From contig OX578276.1 in NCBI GenBank assembly GCA_951217055.1, positions 70,254,144 to 70,318,143 on the forward strand: DNA of 64,000 bases, given 5' to 3'. The notes under the pieces are model-generated. The model was not told the origin of the DNA. It worked only from the letters and a program-made list of their open reading frames with translations, and made no database searches. Source of the DNA: Gerris lacustris (taxonomy: Eukaryota > Arthropoda > Insecta > Hemiptera > Gerridae). Both the position numbers and the translations under genes were made by a program. Shown here in pieces: positions 43,984 through 54,067 of this stretch; the stretch's first letter is position 1; every line of letters begins with the position of its first letter.

Positions 43984-45510
43984 TTAGCACCGTTTGGTAG
44001 CGGTAGCTGAAATTCCAAGACCCAATCCAACCCAAAGAGTGGTACAAGAGTGGTACAAAGAGTGGTTTTCTTTAATTACTGTTACACTTAAATATTTTAA
44101 TTTACCGAATGCACTAACTCTCACATTAGTTTTTCCTAAAGTTTTTATTGGTACACCTGTATAGGCAATTAAATGTGTGGATGTTGATAATTTTGGGGCC
44201 CCAATAGCTTGCCAAGTAGCCTCGCTGACGCTGATAACTGTTTTCGCTGCGCCAGGATCATATAGCATTTGCACAGCCTTTCCATTTAACCTAACGTCCA
44301 ACATGACTTTGCTCGCCTTTAGGTTCGACGTCCCCAATGTTCTTACAGTTTTCTCGTCATCTGAATCAGTATCGTTGTCTGTTTGGTTTGATTGTAATTT
44401 CCTAACCCTTCCTTTATCACTACCCTTAACTATAGCCCTACCATTAAACAAGCACACCCTTGCATAATGATTTTCCCTACCACAAGCTAGGCACTTTTCA
44501 CCTAACGCTTTACATTGTTCTCCGCTCTTATGCCGAAACAACCCACAGGAGAAACAGTCTTTTCCTTTCTCCAAAATCCTCCGATGCTGAATGTTTTTTT
44601 TCAATTTGTAACTACTTTCATCTTTGATTTTTTCTTTGTTTTTAAATGTAACATTGTTAGTTTTTCCCGAATTGGACTTACCAATTCTAATCTTAGGTAA
44701 CTCCTCAAGTTCCTTTAACCGTTTATGTTGTAGAGACACACTCTCCAAATGGATAGCGGCAGCTTCAACCTCTTTTAAAAGGGCTGCATTTGTGGGGAAA
44801 GTTTTTATAAGCTCTCGCTGCCAATCAGTATTATTAATACCCACGAACAACTGGTCTCTCAATCTTTCTTCTAGCGTGTTTCCGAAATCGCAACGGTTTG
44901 CAATTGCCCTAAGACTATTAACATATTGCGCTATTATTTGAGAACTGTCTCTTATACTTAAAGTAAACTCACGTCGTTCACTCTGTATTAAAACAGTTTT
45001 GGCATACAATCTATCCAAGACATTTTTTAAATCAATGAATGCCACATTGTTTACGTTTGTGGGTTTAAAATTGTCCGCAAGAACCTTATAACAGAACGGA
45101 CCCACCTTAGATAATAGCAGTATTGCCTTTGATTTATCAAACTCGTCCCCCTCCACCCCAAATAATAATAGTTCAGTTTCGAATCTCGAGATGTAATACT
45201 CCCATTCCTCTTCAGCAGGATTAAACTTGTCAAATTTGAAGTTTTTCAAAATCGCTATTTGAGAGTTTTGTTTTCTACAAGGACCTTTAAATGTATCATA
45301 ACACAAACCATTTGAGTTATTTAAGGATTTAAAAGACAAATTTTTACCTTCAATGTCTCCCAATTCGTTGTTCTCGCCTTCCGTTCCGTCATCGCTTGAA
45401 CTGTCAATCACCTGAACCCGTCTCCGCGATGATTTTGTTCTTTGTTCACTCTGCTCCCCAGGAGTGTGAACACCTTCTTTTTCTTGCTTCTTTTTACTTT
45501 TCTTTGACAT
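43984..45510 (-). pseudogene. Gag with protease-like C-terminus (Gypsy), frameshifted
   Basis: The likely ATG at 45510 abuts the primer-binding region and starts MSKKSKKKQEKEGV. The frame is actually open further upstream through the LTR. A capsid-like helical region (about residues 80-290) includes KFDKFNPAEEEWEYYISRF. Two knuckles follow: CFSCGLFRHKSGEQC (odd spacing) and CLACGRENHYARVC. A protease-type motif LYDPGAAKTVIS has Asp-Pro-Gly-Ala instead of the usual DTGA/DSGA. Near 44037-44066 a repeated AGAGTGGTACAA unit, apparently a 13-bp duplication, shifts the frame and leads to a premature stop at 43984. A stop codon also lies at 43947-43949 in the following frame. Confidence 0.85.
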
Positions 45511-45809
45511 CCTCGTCGCCAAATGTAGTAAATGTATTACAAGATTAACAAGAATGTTTATTCCATAACAACAATAACAAACTCTTTTTGACATGACAAC
45601 CAAAGTGACAGCATCAATATACAACTACACAATTTTTAAGAAGTGAAAATTGTGCTATTGTAGCAATAGCATATTGATATGAGAAAATATTGTTCGATTT
45701 GTCGGGCCAATGTTTCTTTTTGTATGATCCGCTTGGTGGCGCTTCGGGAAATTTCCCGTCTTCCCGGAGCTCCCATACGCCCCTAAACGCAAAAAACCCC
45801 GGGTCTCTA

Positions 45810-46130
45810 GGTGGCCTAGAATTCTAGAAGTATCCAAACATTTTGATTAGCGAGTCTGTGGGTTTTGGTTATGGTGGGTCAACCTAATTTTTTAGGTTAT
45901 TATTTTTATACATTTATATTTTTTAAATTTTATAAAGTTGTTCATAACTTTGGTTCTACTCAATAGTTTTCGATAAAACAAGGCTTACAAAATGTGCAAC
46001 ATGTCCGCGCTCACCTATGAAAAAAAATTAATCGATTTCGGTAATTTGCCAGCTTTTCGCCTATAAAGTCAGACTGATGGCAACATACATGCATACATAC
46101 ACACACGAAAAAATTTGAGGCGGATTCGGT
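45810..46130 (+). repeat. Dispersed repeat family D, copy 1
   Basis: Contains TCTAGAAGTATCCAAACATT, TTGATTAGCGAGTCTGTGGG, AACTTTGGTTCTACTCAATA and ATTAATCGATTTCGG. The same order is found at 46470-46579 plus 47330-47510, where a MITE splits it. Confidence 0.75.
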
Positions 46131-46211
46131 TTTCGCAATGTATGAAATGAAAAAGTATCAAAAAATGTTTCAAGCCTGAACCAATGTACAGACAAAACTT
46201 TAATTTTACAT

Positions 46212-46472
46212 ATTACTAGCCTTCAACCCGCGCTCCGCGAGGGGCTCGTGCAAGGGATTAGTGGCTATGTTTCCTATTGTCACGTAGGCCTAGCAATTAA
46301 ATGAAATGCCTAAATGGTTTTATTTCGAATGCCATCTAGGAATGAAATTAGGACTATATTATACATCATTCATTCCATTACTAAGAGTATAATACTCTCC
46401 AAGTCTATCTTATATAGGAGTAAACTATTTTTTTAACCTTTCGGATTTTTCCTGTCGGTTTGGGCCAATTTC
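46212..46472 (+). repeat. Dispersed repeat family C, copy 2
   Basis: ATTACTAGCCTTCAACCCGC, GCTCCGCGAGGGGC, TTAGTGGCTATGTTTCCTAT, and at the end CCTGTCGGTTTGGGCCAATT; colinear with 38921-39500 but shorter. Confidence 0.7.
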
Positions 46473-47520
46473 CTCTCTAGGTGTTCTAGAAGTACCCAAA
46501 CATTTTGATTAGCGAGTCTGTGGGTTTTGGTTATGCTGGGTGGGTCAAACTAATTTTTTTAGGTTACTTCTTAGTTTTTAGGGTCCGTAGGCTAAACCAA
46601 GGACCCTTATATTTTCCTGCGTGTGTCTGTCCGTCCGTCCTCTCGCCTGCTCTCACGGCTACACTTTTCGTCCGATCACTTTGAAATTTGGCATGTATGT
46701 GTCTTGTACCTACCCACATATTTTAAAAATATAGCGACTTAAAACAAATATTTTTCAAAAAAATTAGGGTAAAAAAACTTAAGGGTTAAATTTTTTTTTT
46801 TTTTCGACACCGTGAGGGGTATCATATGAAAGGGTACGTCGAGATGATAACAAAAATATATAATTCTTTGGTTATAACTTTGATAGGGCGAGCGTAGGCA
46901 AGTTTGAAGTGGGTGTGAAACGTGTCCCCCCCTTCTATCTCGCTTATGTGAAGTGCAAAAAATCTGGAAAAATTCCTGAACATTCTTCGATCAAAAGTAT
47001 AGATACCACTTTTTGGAAATTTCGAAAAAAATATTATTTTATTATTTATTGACAAAATAAGTTTTTTTTATAATTATGGTCTTTTCGATGTTTTTATATG
47101 GTTGTAGTCCGGTTTTGTGGCAAAAAAATTACTTTATCAGAAGTTTGTTTATGTGTTTTGAGAATATCAAACCCATAGGATAGTTTAAAGTAAGCTTTTT
47201 AGCATTTTAAAAAACACCATCAATAGGGTACTACTTAAACTATACAGTGTGGCCTACGGACCCTCGCTGTGTGCTGACTAGCTCACACTTGACCTGTTTA
47301 TTTATATATGTATATATATATATATATATATTTTTTTTTTTATAAAATTGTTAATAACTTTGGTTCTATTCAATATTTTTAGATGAACCAAGCCTACAAA
47401 TTGCGCAACATGTTTGCACTCACCTCTGAGAACAAATTAATCGATTTCATTTAGCCAGTTTTGCGCCTATAAAGTCTGGCTGGGGCGACAGACACACATA
47501 CATACAAAAAATCTCTTTTG
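46470..47520 (+). repeat. Family D copy 2, split by a MITE
   Basis: The left part (46470-46579) gives TCTAGAAGTACCCAAACATT and GCGAGTCTGTGGGTTTTGG. The right part (about 47330-47510) gives AACTTTGGTTCTATTCAATA and ACAAATTAATCGATTTCA. The 46580-47264 element sits between them. Confidence 0.65.
46580..47264. mobile_element. MITE with 13-bp terminal inverted repeats and subterminal hairpin
   Basis: AGGGTCCGTAGGC (46580-46592) and GCCTACGGACCCT (47252-47264) are exact reverse complements. Just inside the left end, AGGGTCC pairs again with GGACCCT (46601-46607), followed by TATATTTTCC, GTGTCTGTCCGTCCGTCC and CTTTGAAATTTGGCATGTAT. No transposase. An open frame 46822-47055 (minus) has no recognisable content. 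Confidence 0.8.
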
Positions 47521-48129
47521 CTAGCTAAGATGTAACAAGTAATACATTCAACATTCAAGGCTTTATCTTTTTAACAAAAATAGTAAAGATAATAAAAAAG
47601 GCCGCTTTTTCTTCTGCAGATGTACGAGATGGAGCTATAAAACAAGCTCACAGCGCCGTCTTTCAAAGAACTAAATATATCCGTTGCGGAGCCAAGTCAT
47701 GCAACCTACAACCAACACATAATTATTCCCACCAGTAAAGTTAAACCGAACACGATACTATCCATATCGGTTCGTTATATTTTCTTAATAAGTAAATATT
47801 TTACTAACGTTGTTCAGACAAATTAATTTATTAGATGTGTCGCAGTTAATTTTTTAATTAAAAAACAGCTGTATATTGTTTTTATACATTCATTTTCATA
47901 CACCACAGATATAGGCCAGTCATATAGTAGGTACATTAAAATAGCAAACTAACGGCTAGTTCTGATTTTTTAATATGTTGTTAGGAGCACTACCGGTAGT
48001 GTATATCCAAGTTTGCAGCTTCGAATGACCTGTGCTAACTTCGTAGCACTCGAAAAATCGCCAAATTTTCGCACTTGTCGCGGTTTTTTCCCTATATTTC
48101 CGAAACTGTGAGATTTTCTATGAAACATG
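47521..48129. other. No gene recognised
   Basis: Mixed-composition sequence without a recognised feature; its right end may belong to the pseudogene that follows. Confidence 0.5.
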
Positions 48130-48925
48130 TTATTTGCGTTTAAAATGTAGATTAAATTTTCTACAAGTTGAGGCCAGAACAAGCTCTGTAGGTCCAAGAT
48201 AGATAGTTACTAAGATACAGCCCTCCGAAAATCGGCAGTTATTTCCAAAGAAGTGAAATTTTAAGATTGGGTTAAATTTTGATCCCGAAATCGAATGTTG
48301 CACCATCTTCCATTGGAGGCAAACAGGCGAGGTAAACCTTACCTCGGCGGCTGTTTTCACAAATAATTTACAAAGTTCTACAGCTCAGGCTCTGGAGGGT
48401 ATCCTCAGTGTAGTTTCCTCCATACAGAGCTACTAGGCACTTCGCTCCGGTATGGCTTGAAGTAGGTTGGAGGAACACTTCAGCTGCGGTAATGAGTAGA
48501 GGGTATTTCTGGATGGTGCTCCGCAGTTTGTTTTTCACATACCAGAAAAGGGCAGAGGTGGTGTCACACCCAGTGAAGGCGTGGAGAAACAACTTGAATC
48601 CTGGGGTTGCTTCCAAATCTTCACGATTGAGTGAGGTTGACGAATATTGTAAGGGGCCAGAGTCACCTCTGTTACTTTTATGGAAAAAACGTTCTTCACA
48701 GCCGAAGGACAAGGTGGCCCACATTCTCTCCATTGATTAGCTCATTGATAAGAGTTGCTCTTGTCAAGTGCCACTTTGACGATTTCGCACTCATCATCCT
48801 CGCCTGCTTGCTTCGTCTCAATTCCCTGGCTTTGGAAGGTGGAGCATTTCAGAGTAATCAGTCGTCGTCTGTTGCTGTCGTTGGCCAGCAACTTTTCCTG
48901 GGCCATTTTCAAAGATTTTCAATGA
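48130..48925 (-). pseudogene. Relic of a transposon-type protein with the FLHAFTGCDTTS motif
   Basis: The minus strand reads, across frames: QEKLLANDSNRRRLI, QGIETKQAGEDD (about 48900-48790), GENVGHLVLRL (about 48725), FLHAFTGCDTTSALF and WYVKNK (48560-48620), LVALYGGNYTEDTLQSL, and KTAAEVRFTSPVCLQWKMVQ (48300-48360). This order (acidic motif, then LHAFTGCDTTS, then LPPT..A..QHS-like) is shared by uncharacterised repeat-borne proteins of many invertebrates, perhaps PIN/FEN-type nucleases. Several frameshifts (near 48730 and 48360) and stops show it is dead. Confidence 0.7.
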
Positions 48926-48944
48926 CTTGGCACTACACAGAACC

Positions 48945-49245
48945 ATAGTGCCTTCGGCGTTCGGAAGTTTTGGAACGAAGTTCCTTATGGCACGTTCTGG
49001 AGCCCGGGTGTGAATTAAAAAAAAACGACCAAAATCACCGTCACAAAATAACCGTCACAAAATCCCCGTCACGCAAAAACCGTCACGAAATCTACCGATG
49101 ACGATAACTTGAGTAAAAGATCACCGAGTTAGTTGAAATTTGGTAGACATGTTCATTTTACCAATGCCCAGGCTGAGTTCGTTGGAAAACGTTATCCGCC
49201 CAAGCGTTCACGCGCAACGCTCGCGTAAACGTAAGCTTCAAAAAG
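48945..49245 (+). repeat. Family B repeat, copy 1 (GGAAC/GTTCC hairpin type)
   Basis: Begins GGAACGAAGTTCCTTATGG (about 48972), then CACGTTCTGGAGCCCG, four CCGTCAC units, ACGATAACTTGAGTAAAAGA, GTTGAAATTTGGTAGACATG and CGCAACGCTCGCGTAAACGT. The same order is at 58127-58390. Confidence 0.8.
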
Positions 49246-51344
49246 ACGGGGAAAAATGTTATTATGGAAGCCTGTTACTTGACTTGTTTATTTTTGTTAT
49301 ATGTCAAAATGTCACTTGGTTTTGTAAATATCGAAAACAGTGGCGTATACAGCGGCTAGGTCTGGAGGGGGCACATTCTAAGTCAGTTTAGATTGGGGGG
49401 AGGGGGGGGGGGGGGGGTTATCGTAGTGGTAACAAGAAAAGGGAACTACTTATTCAAAAAAGCTGTTGCTCCCCCCCACCCCCCAAAAAATGTATAACTA
49501 ATAAACAAAAAAAATTTCCGCGCCCAAGTAATAACATAACTGTTTCAGAACGTATTCGTTAGAAAATGTTATACTGATGCTTACTGCAGTGCAATATATT
49601 ACTGTAAGGCGCCGTCTGCAGTAAATTATTTGGGGGGAGGACTTATGACGGGGGATCCGGGGGCCCTCCCCCGGAAAATTTTGAAAATATGACCTCTCAA
49701 AACAGCGCTTTTGAGCATTTCTGATGTGTAATTGAATATGAGGTGAATGTCTTTGTCCGACTGCTTGATAATACACAAACGCTGAAAGATAGTCAGTGGC
49801 TCTATATCCATTCGTTTGTCTCTTACTTTAATAGAAGTGCTCATTGATGTCAAAATTCACACTTTGTCTTTTCGCTTGAATAATTTTTTTTTGAAAAACT
49901 TTTTTAATCACATTAAACTAACGGAGGATACAGTTGAAGAATTTCACGTGTGCTCTTGTCAAATACCCCTCAAACCCAAACCGTCCAGAGAACCCCATTA
50001 CAGGGATCCACATTCTCAAGGGAGTTGCTCATGATAAGAGTCATTGTAACTGAGTTAGTCATGAGTCACTCCCTTGAGAATGATGTAACGTTGGCATTCA
50101 CAATATCTCTGGGAAGAATATAAATTAATTTAATCATTCTGAATTCTGAACTTAATAAATATGTTCTTTAACATAGACATAATTGCACTGGCTTATTCGA
50201 ATAATTTATAATTATTTATCCATTAGTTTATTATTAACTAACTCACTACTGAGGTAAATATAAGAAGAAAATAAAATTAACTCTAATGTGCTGTTGGAGA
50301 TAGCATCAAAAATAATAAATTAAACATTTGTATGCTGTTACAATACTGGCGTAAGTCAGTTTTAACTGGTGGCCACATTTTTTATACTTTAACGCGACAA
50401 TAATTACACTACTACTACACACACATACATTATTTAAAGCATAAATAATAAGTTGTTCTAGGCAGTACCTAACTTTGAAACTTATTGGCTGCAGTCCTAT
50501 AAACAAATCAAATTATAAATATTTATTTGCAGAATAGCGTATCTTATAAATAATTTATTATACCCAGATGAAAATTGAAGTAAATCCACACACATATCAA
50601 GAACATAGAACTTCACTAAAGCTTTTTGGACTGATTCCAGGCTGCGGGGCTTTGCTACATCTCCTAAGAAGCCAATACCTACCACCTAATCCTATCATCC
50701 GATCTTGTTCCCCGTTTTCTTCTTATTTTGTCGCACAACTCGGCCTTTTTATTTATCGTGGACAAAGAAAAATAGAGTTTATACTTAGTGTTTGAAATAT
50801 GAAAAAGTTATGCTAACGGAAAATAAAAGACGGAAAAAATTCACACAAACCTCGATTTAACGAAAATTCGGATTTATGAAATAAGTTTACTTAAAATTTT
50901 ATTTTTTAAAAATATTAATATTATTATATATGTATAACACGCTTTCTTACTACCTTACATTGTTTATCTAGAACAATTAATGTAATCTATATTTAACCCA
51001 CGTATGCCAACCACTTAGAAAGCTGAAAGTTGCATAGAAATTTCTACATTTATGTTGAGAAATTTTTACGCAGAAATTCGAAAATTAATTTTGGGAATCA
51101 AACAACAACTACCTCTACGCTTTTACATTTTACAATCTATTATTTTTTTTAAATGTAATAATACAGTTTAAGGTTGTTTTTTTTTGGGAGGGGGGGGGGG
51201 GAGATTTTTCTCACAAAATATGCGATTTATGAAAAATTAGAAACTGTTTTGTATTTTGACAAAATACTACTTTTTCTTCTCTAATTTGTAATTTTTGAAA
51301 TTGGAGACATCAAAATATGTTCGTTCTTCTGAACGATCACATAG
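49246..51344. other. No gene; G-rich runs and repeat traces
   Basis: Holds a long G-rich run (about 49396-49420) and a C-rich counterpart (49471-49486), a GGGGGAGGACTTATGACGG patch (49633-49651) typical of old dispersed repeats, and another G run at about 51187-51201. Open frames are short and without motifs. Confidence 0.55.
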
Positions 51345-51385
51345 CTTCCGCCACCTTCAGTAAACTCGGAAGGAATATTATATTT
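51345..51385 (-). repeat. End fragment of the GCTTCCG-type repeat
   Basis: GCTTCCGCCACCTTCAGTAA then ACTCGGAAGGAATATTATA matches the outer end of the 55286-55894 arm, including the ATATTATA that follows it. Confidence 0.7.
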
Positions 51386-51731
51386 TTTTAAAAAATATAA
51401 AAACACTTTTATAAAAATTGCACTAAAAATTAGAAAATATTTTTTTAACAGCTATACAGTATCACGAAGATAAAAGCGTGGGGAGCTATAAAATGCTATA
51501 TGTAAGAACTAAGCACTAAGTTCGCAAGAATAAGACGAGAGCTTCTTTTTCCGTTGGAATCAAAACCACTTTCCAAAATAAAAACTATATTTTTCTCTTT
51601 TACAAAACTTGACGTTCGTAAACAAAACAATTACCTTGACAACAAAAAATAAATAAAACAAAAATAATAATACAATTAAATAAATACCCCAAATCCAACA
51701 CACTCCCACCTAAATTAACTTCCAAGTTAAT

Positions 51732-52067
51732 TTACTCTAAGTCATGTGTCTCTGGAACCATCTCCAAAGGGTATATCTTCCTCAGGGGACGAAGTACCTC
51801 CCCCTTAGCCGTCCGCAGCCGAACCACTCTTACGTGGCCATCTCGACCAGGGATTAACTCTTTTACTCTTGCAAGTGGCCATGAGATCCTCTTCTTTGAC
51901 TCATCTTCAACAAGCACCAAGTCTCCCACGATAAGCTTTCTCCTTTCTCCCTTTATTTTAGGACCATGTACTAATTGCCCTAAGTACTCAGATCGAAACC
52001 TTCGTCGAAACTGTTCTCGCAGAAGTTGCCTCCGCTTGGCACGCCGATTCAACATATGCGAGTCCAC
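51732..52067 (-). pseudogene. BEL/Pao C-terminal domain (DUF5641-like)
   Basis: Reads NRRAKRRQLLREQFRRRFRS, EYLGQLVHGP, IVGDLVLVEDE, WPLARVKELIPGRDGHVRVV and RPLRKIYPLE. This is the characteristic post-integrase domain of BEL/Pao polyproteins (VGDLV...WPL.RV.....GRDG.VR...). The frame continues upstream only to about 52095, where the strand switch occurs, so the integrase that should precede it is on the other strand. Confidence 0.85.
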
Positions 52068-52090
52068 AATGTCGCATTCAGGAAGCCCAG

Positions 52091-52681
52091 ATTCTTTCGG
52101 TTCTTAGATATTTTAGGCATAGAAGAGTTGTTTTTGGTATAACTTGTAGTCCGTTTTTGTTGCAAGCAGTTATAGAATATCATTTGACTAAATGTATAGA
52201 AAAATGTAATTTAGGTTTAGCGAATTATAGTATAAAAAGTGTTAAATTATTACAGAATAGTTTTTACATGGATAACAGCGTTACTAGTGTTGATAGTGTT
52301 GAGGAATTAGAACAATTTATCACAGAAGGAAAAGAACTTATGTCAGAAGGAAAATTTGATCTTAGAGCTTGGGAAACTACAAACTATAGGCATGAATTTG
52401 ATGAAGTCAAAGAAACAAAAGTATTAGGTCTAAAGTGGAACAGATTGGACGATACTTTAGGTATCAGTTCGGAGTCCATTAGTCAGTTAGAGGTTGGCGT
52501 TATCACAAAAAGAAAAATTCTTTCATTTGTTCACAGACCATTTGATCCAATCGGGTTTTGTTGCCCAGTTGCTGTAATACCCAAGATATTACTGCAAAAT
52601 ACAATAAAAAATAAATTAGGCTGGGATGAGGAAGTAGATAGTGAGACGTGTAATTTTTTTGGCTTGGATAGGAAGAAATGA
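52091..52681 (+). pseudogene. BEL/Pao reverse transcriptase, C-terminal half
   Basis: Starts RHRRVVFGITCSPFLLQAVI, continues with NSFYMDNSVTSVDSVEEL, where the catalytic YVDD box is YMDN (second Asp lost), then VLGLKWNRLDDTLG, KILSFVHRPFDPIGF and LGWDEEV. The N-terminal half (first catalytic Asp) is missing at the inversion junction. The RNase H domain that should follow is absent: the sequence passes within about 30 bp to the segment before the integrase, with a frame change at about 52640-52690. Confidence 0.85.
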
Positions 52682-53897
52682 TGTCTGGGGTGTTTTCGTG
52701 GGTAATAGAGTAAGGGAGATTAAGAGTTTAACTGATGGAAGCAGGTGGAGATTTGTACCCGGAGATAAGAATCCAGCTGATTTGCCATCTAGAGGGTGTT
52801 CAACAAAAACTCTTTTAAAATCTAAATGGTGGGAGGGACCTTCTTGGTTGTATGGTCATTCATCTACTTGGCCCTCTGCTGTCGCTGATATTAACGAATT
52901 AGAGGTAAAAAAGGAGTTGAAAAAAGGGATTGTCTATTCAGGTAGCAATGTAAAGAAAAATCCGTTTAGTGAAACTTTTGAAAGATTTGATTGTTATTAT
53001 AAGGTGGTACGGGTATTAGCTTTAGTTCTTCGTTTTGTACATAATTGTAAATATAAAGAAAGTAAAGTGTACGGGTGTGTTACTGTCAATGAACTCGAAT
53101 CAGCAGAAATATGTATATTAAAAGTTGTGCAGAAAGAATACTTTTCAGAGGTTAAGGATAATAATATTGAGGGTTTAAATACATTTGTAGATAGTTTAGG
53201 TTTAATTAGACTAAGTACGAAGATTACAGCACTTAAAGATTCTCTAAATTTTGTTCAGCCAGTTGTAGTTCCGTCAAATCATTTCATTGTTTCTCTTTTA
53301 ATTGGGTCTGTACATATTAAAAATTGTCATGTTGGTGTCCAAGGTCTTTTGAGTATTTTGAGGGAAAAGTTCTGGATAATAGGAGGACGTCGCACTATTA
53401 AATCAGTTTATCGAAAATGTGTGATTTGTCAAAAACAAGAGGTCAAACCTTTGACTACTGATCCCTGTCCATTGCCGTCTGATAGGATTCGGGATGCCCG
53501 AGTTTTTGAAGTTACAGGGGTTGATTACGCTGGACCAATCTTGTTGAAAGGAGGAGTAAAAGCTTGGATTTGCTTGTTTACTTGTGGTGTCTATAGGGCT
53601 GTCCATTTTGAGTTAGTATCTTCTCTTTCTACAGATATGTTTATACAGGTTCTTAGGAGATTTGTGGCTAGACGTGGACGTCCATCAGTTATCTATTCGG
53701 ATAATGGTAGGAATTTTGTAGGAGCAAATAATTCATTTAAAAACATAGACTGGGATCAGGTAGGTAAACACTGTGCCGAAAAACGCATCATGTGGAAATT
53801 CTCCGTACCGTCCGCAGCGTGGTGGGGAGGATGGTGGGAGCGATTAGTTAAAGTTATGAAAGCATTGCTTATAAATACCCCAAATCCAACACTATAA
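52641..53897 (+). pseudogene. BEL/Pao connection region and integrase
   Basis: From about 52680 it reads DVWGVFVGNRVREIKSL, WRFVPGDKNPADLPSRGCST, WWEGPSWLYG, then the integrase: HVGVQGLLSILREKFWI, CVICQKQ (zinc-binding region), VTGVDYAGPILL (first Asp), VIYSDNGRNFVGA (second Asp) and AAWWGGWWERLVKVMK (Glu of the triad). The frame then fuses to the LTR edge (NTPNPTL) and stops at 53895-53897. The normal C-terminal domain is on the opposite strand at 51732-52067. Confidence 0.9.
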
Positions 53898-53905
53898 ATA
53901 GTTTT

Positions 53906-54035
53906 GCTTCCGAGCTTACCGAAGGTAACGGAAGCATTGTGTTCACTTTTGAGAACGAAAAACTTTTATGCCTCCGATTTTAAAAATTCCAAGACAGAAA
54001 TCCGTTTCAGACATCAGGGAACATTTTTGGTCTCG

Positions 54036-54067
<32 letters not shown>

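Larger units (their letters stand above)
41227..45625 (-). mobile_element. Gypsy-type LTR retrotransposon with 103-bp LTRs and target duplication
   Basis: LTRs at 41227-41329 (3') and 45524-45625 (5') differ at only two aligned internal positions plus the terminal base. TACAC flanks both sides (41222-41226, 45626-45630). In minus-strand sense the 5' LTR is followed by TTTGGCGACGAGG (primer-binding region, 45511-45523), and the 3' LTR is preceded by a purine tract (plus-strand TTTCCTCCCCTTTT, 41330-41343). Order: gag/protease, RT, RNase H, integrase. High LTR identity indicates recent insertion, yet the coding region has several lesions. Confidence 0.93.
51386..53891. mobile_element. BEL/Pao LTR retrotransposon with an internal inversion
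   Basis: 51732-52067 encodes the C-terminal domain on the minus strand, next to a purine tract (plus-strand CACTCCCACCT, 51701-51711) and the outer LTR edge (about 51680-51700). From about 52091 the RT, connection and integrase are on the plus strand. The plus-strand integrase runs straight into 53871-53891, an identical copy of the LTR edge in the same orientation as the left one. So RT-integrase is inverted relative to the rest of the element. The inner LTR limit was not determined. Confidence 0.75.
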
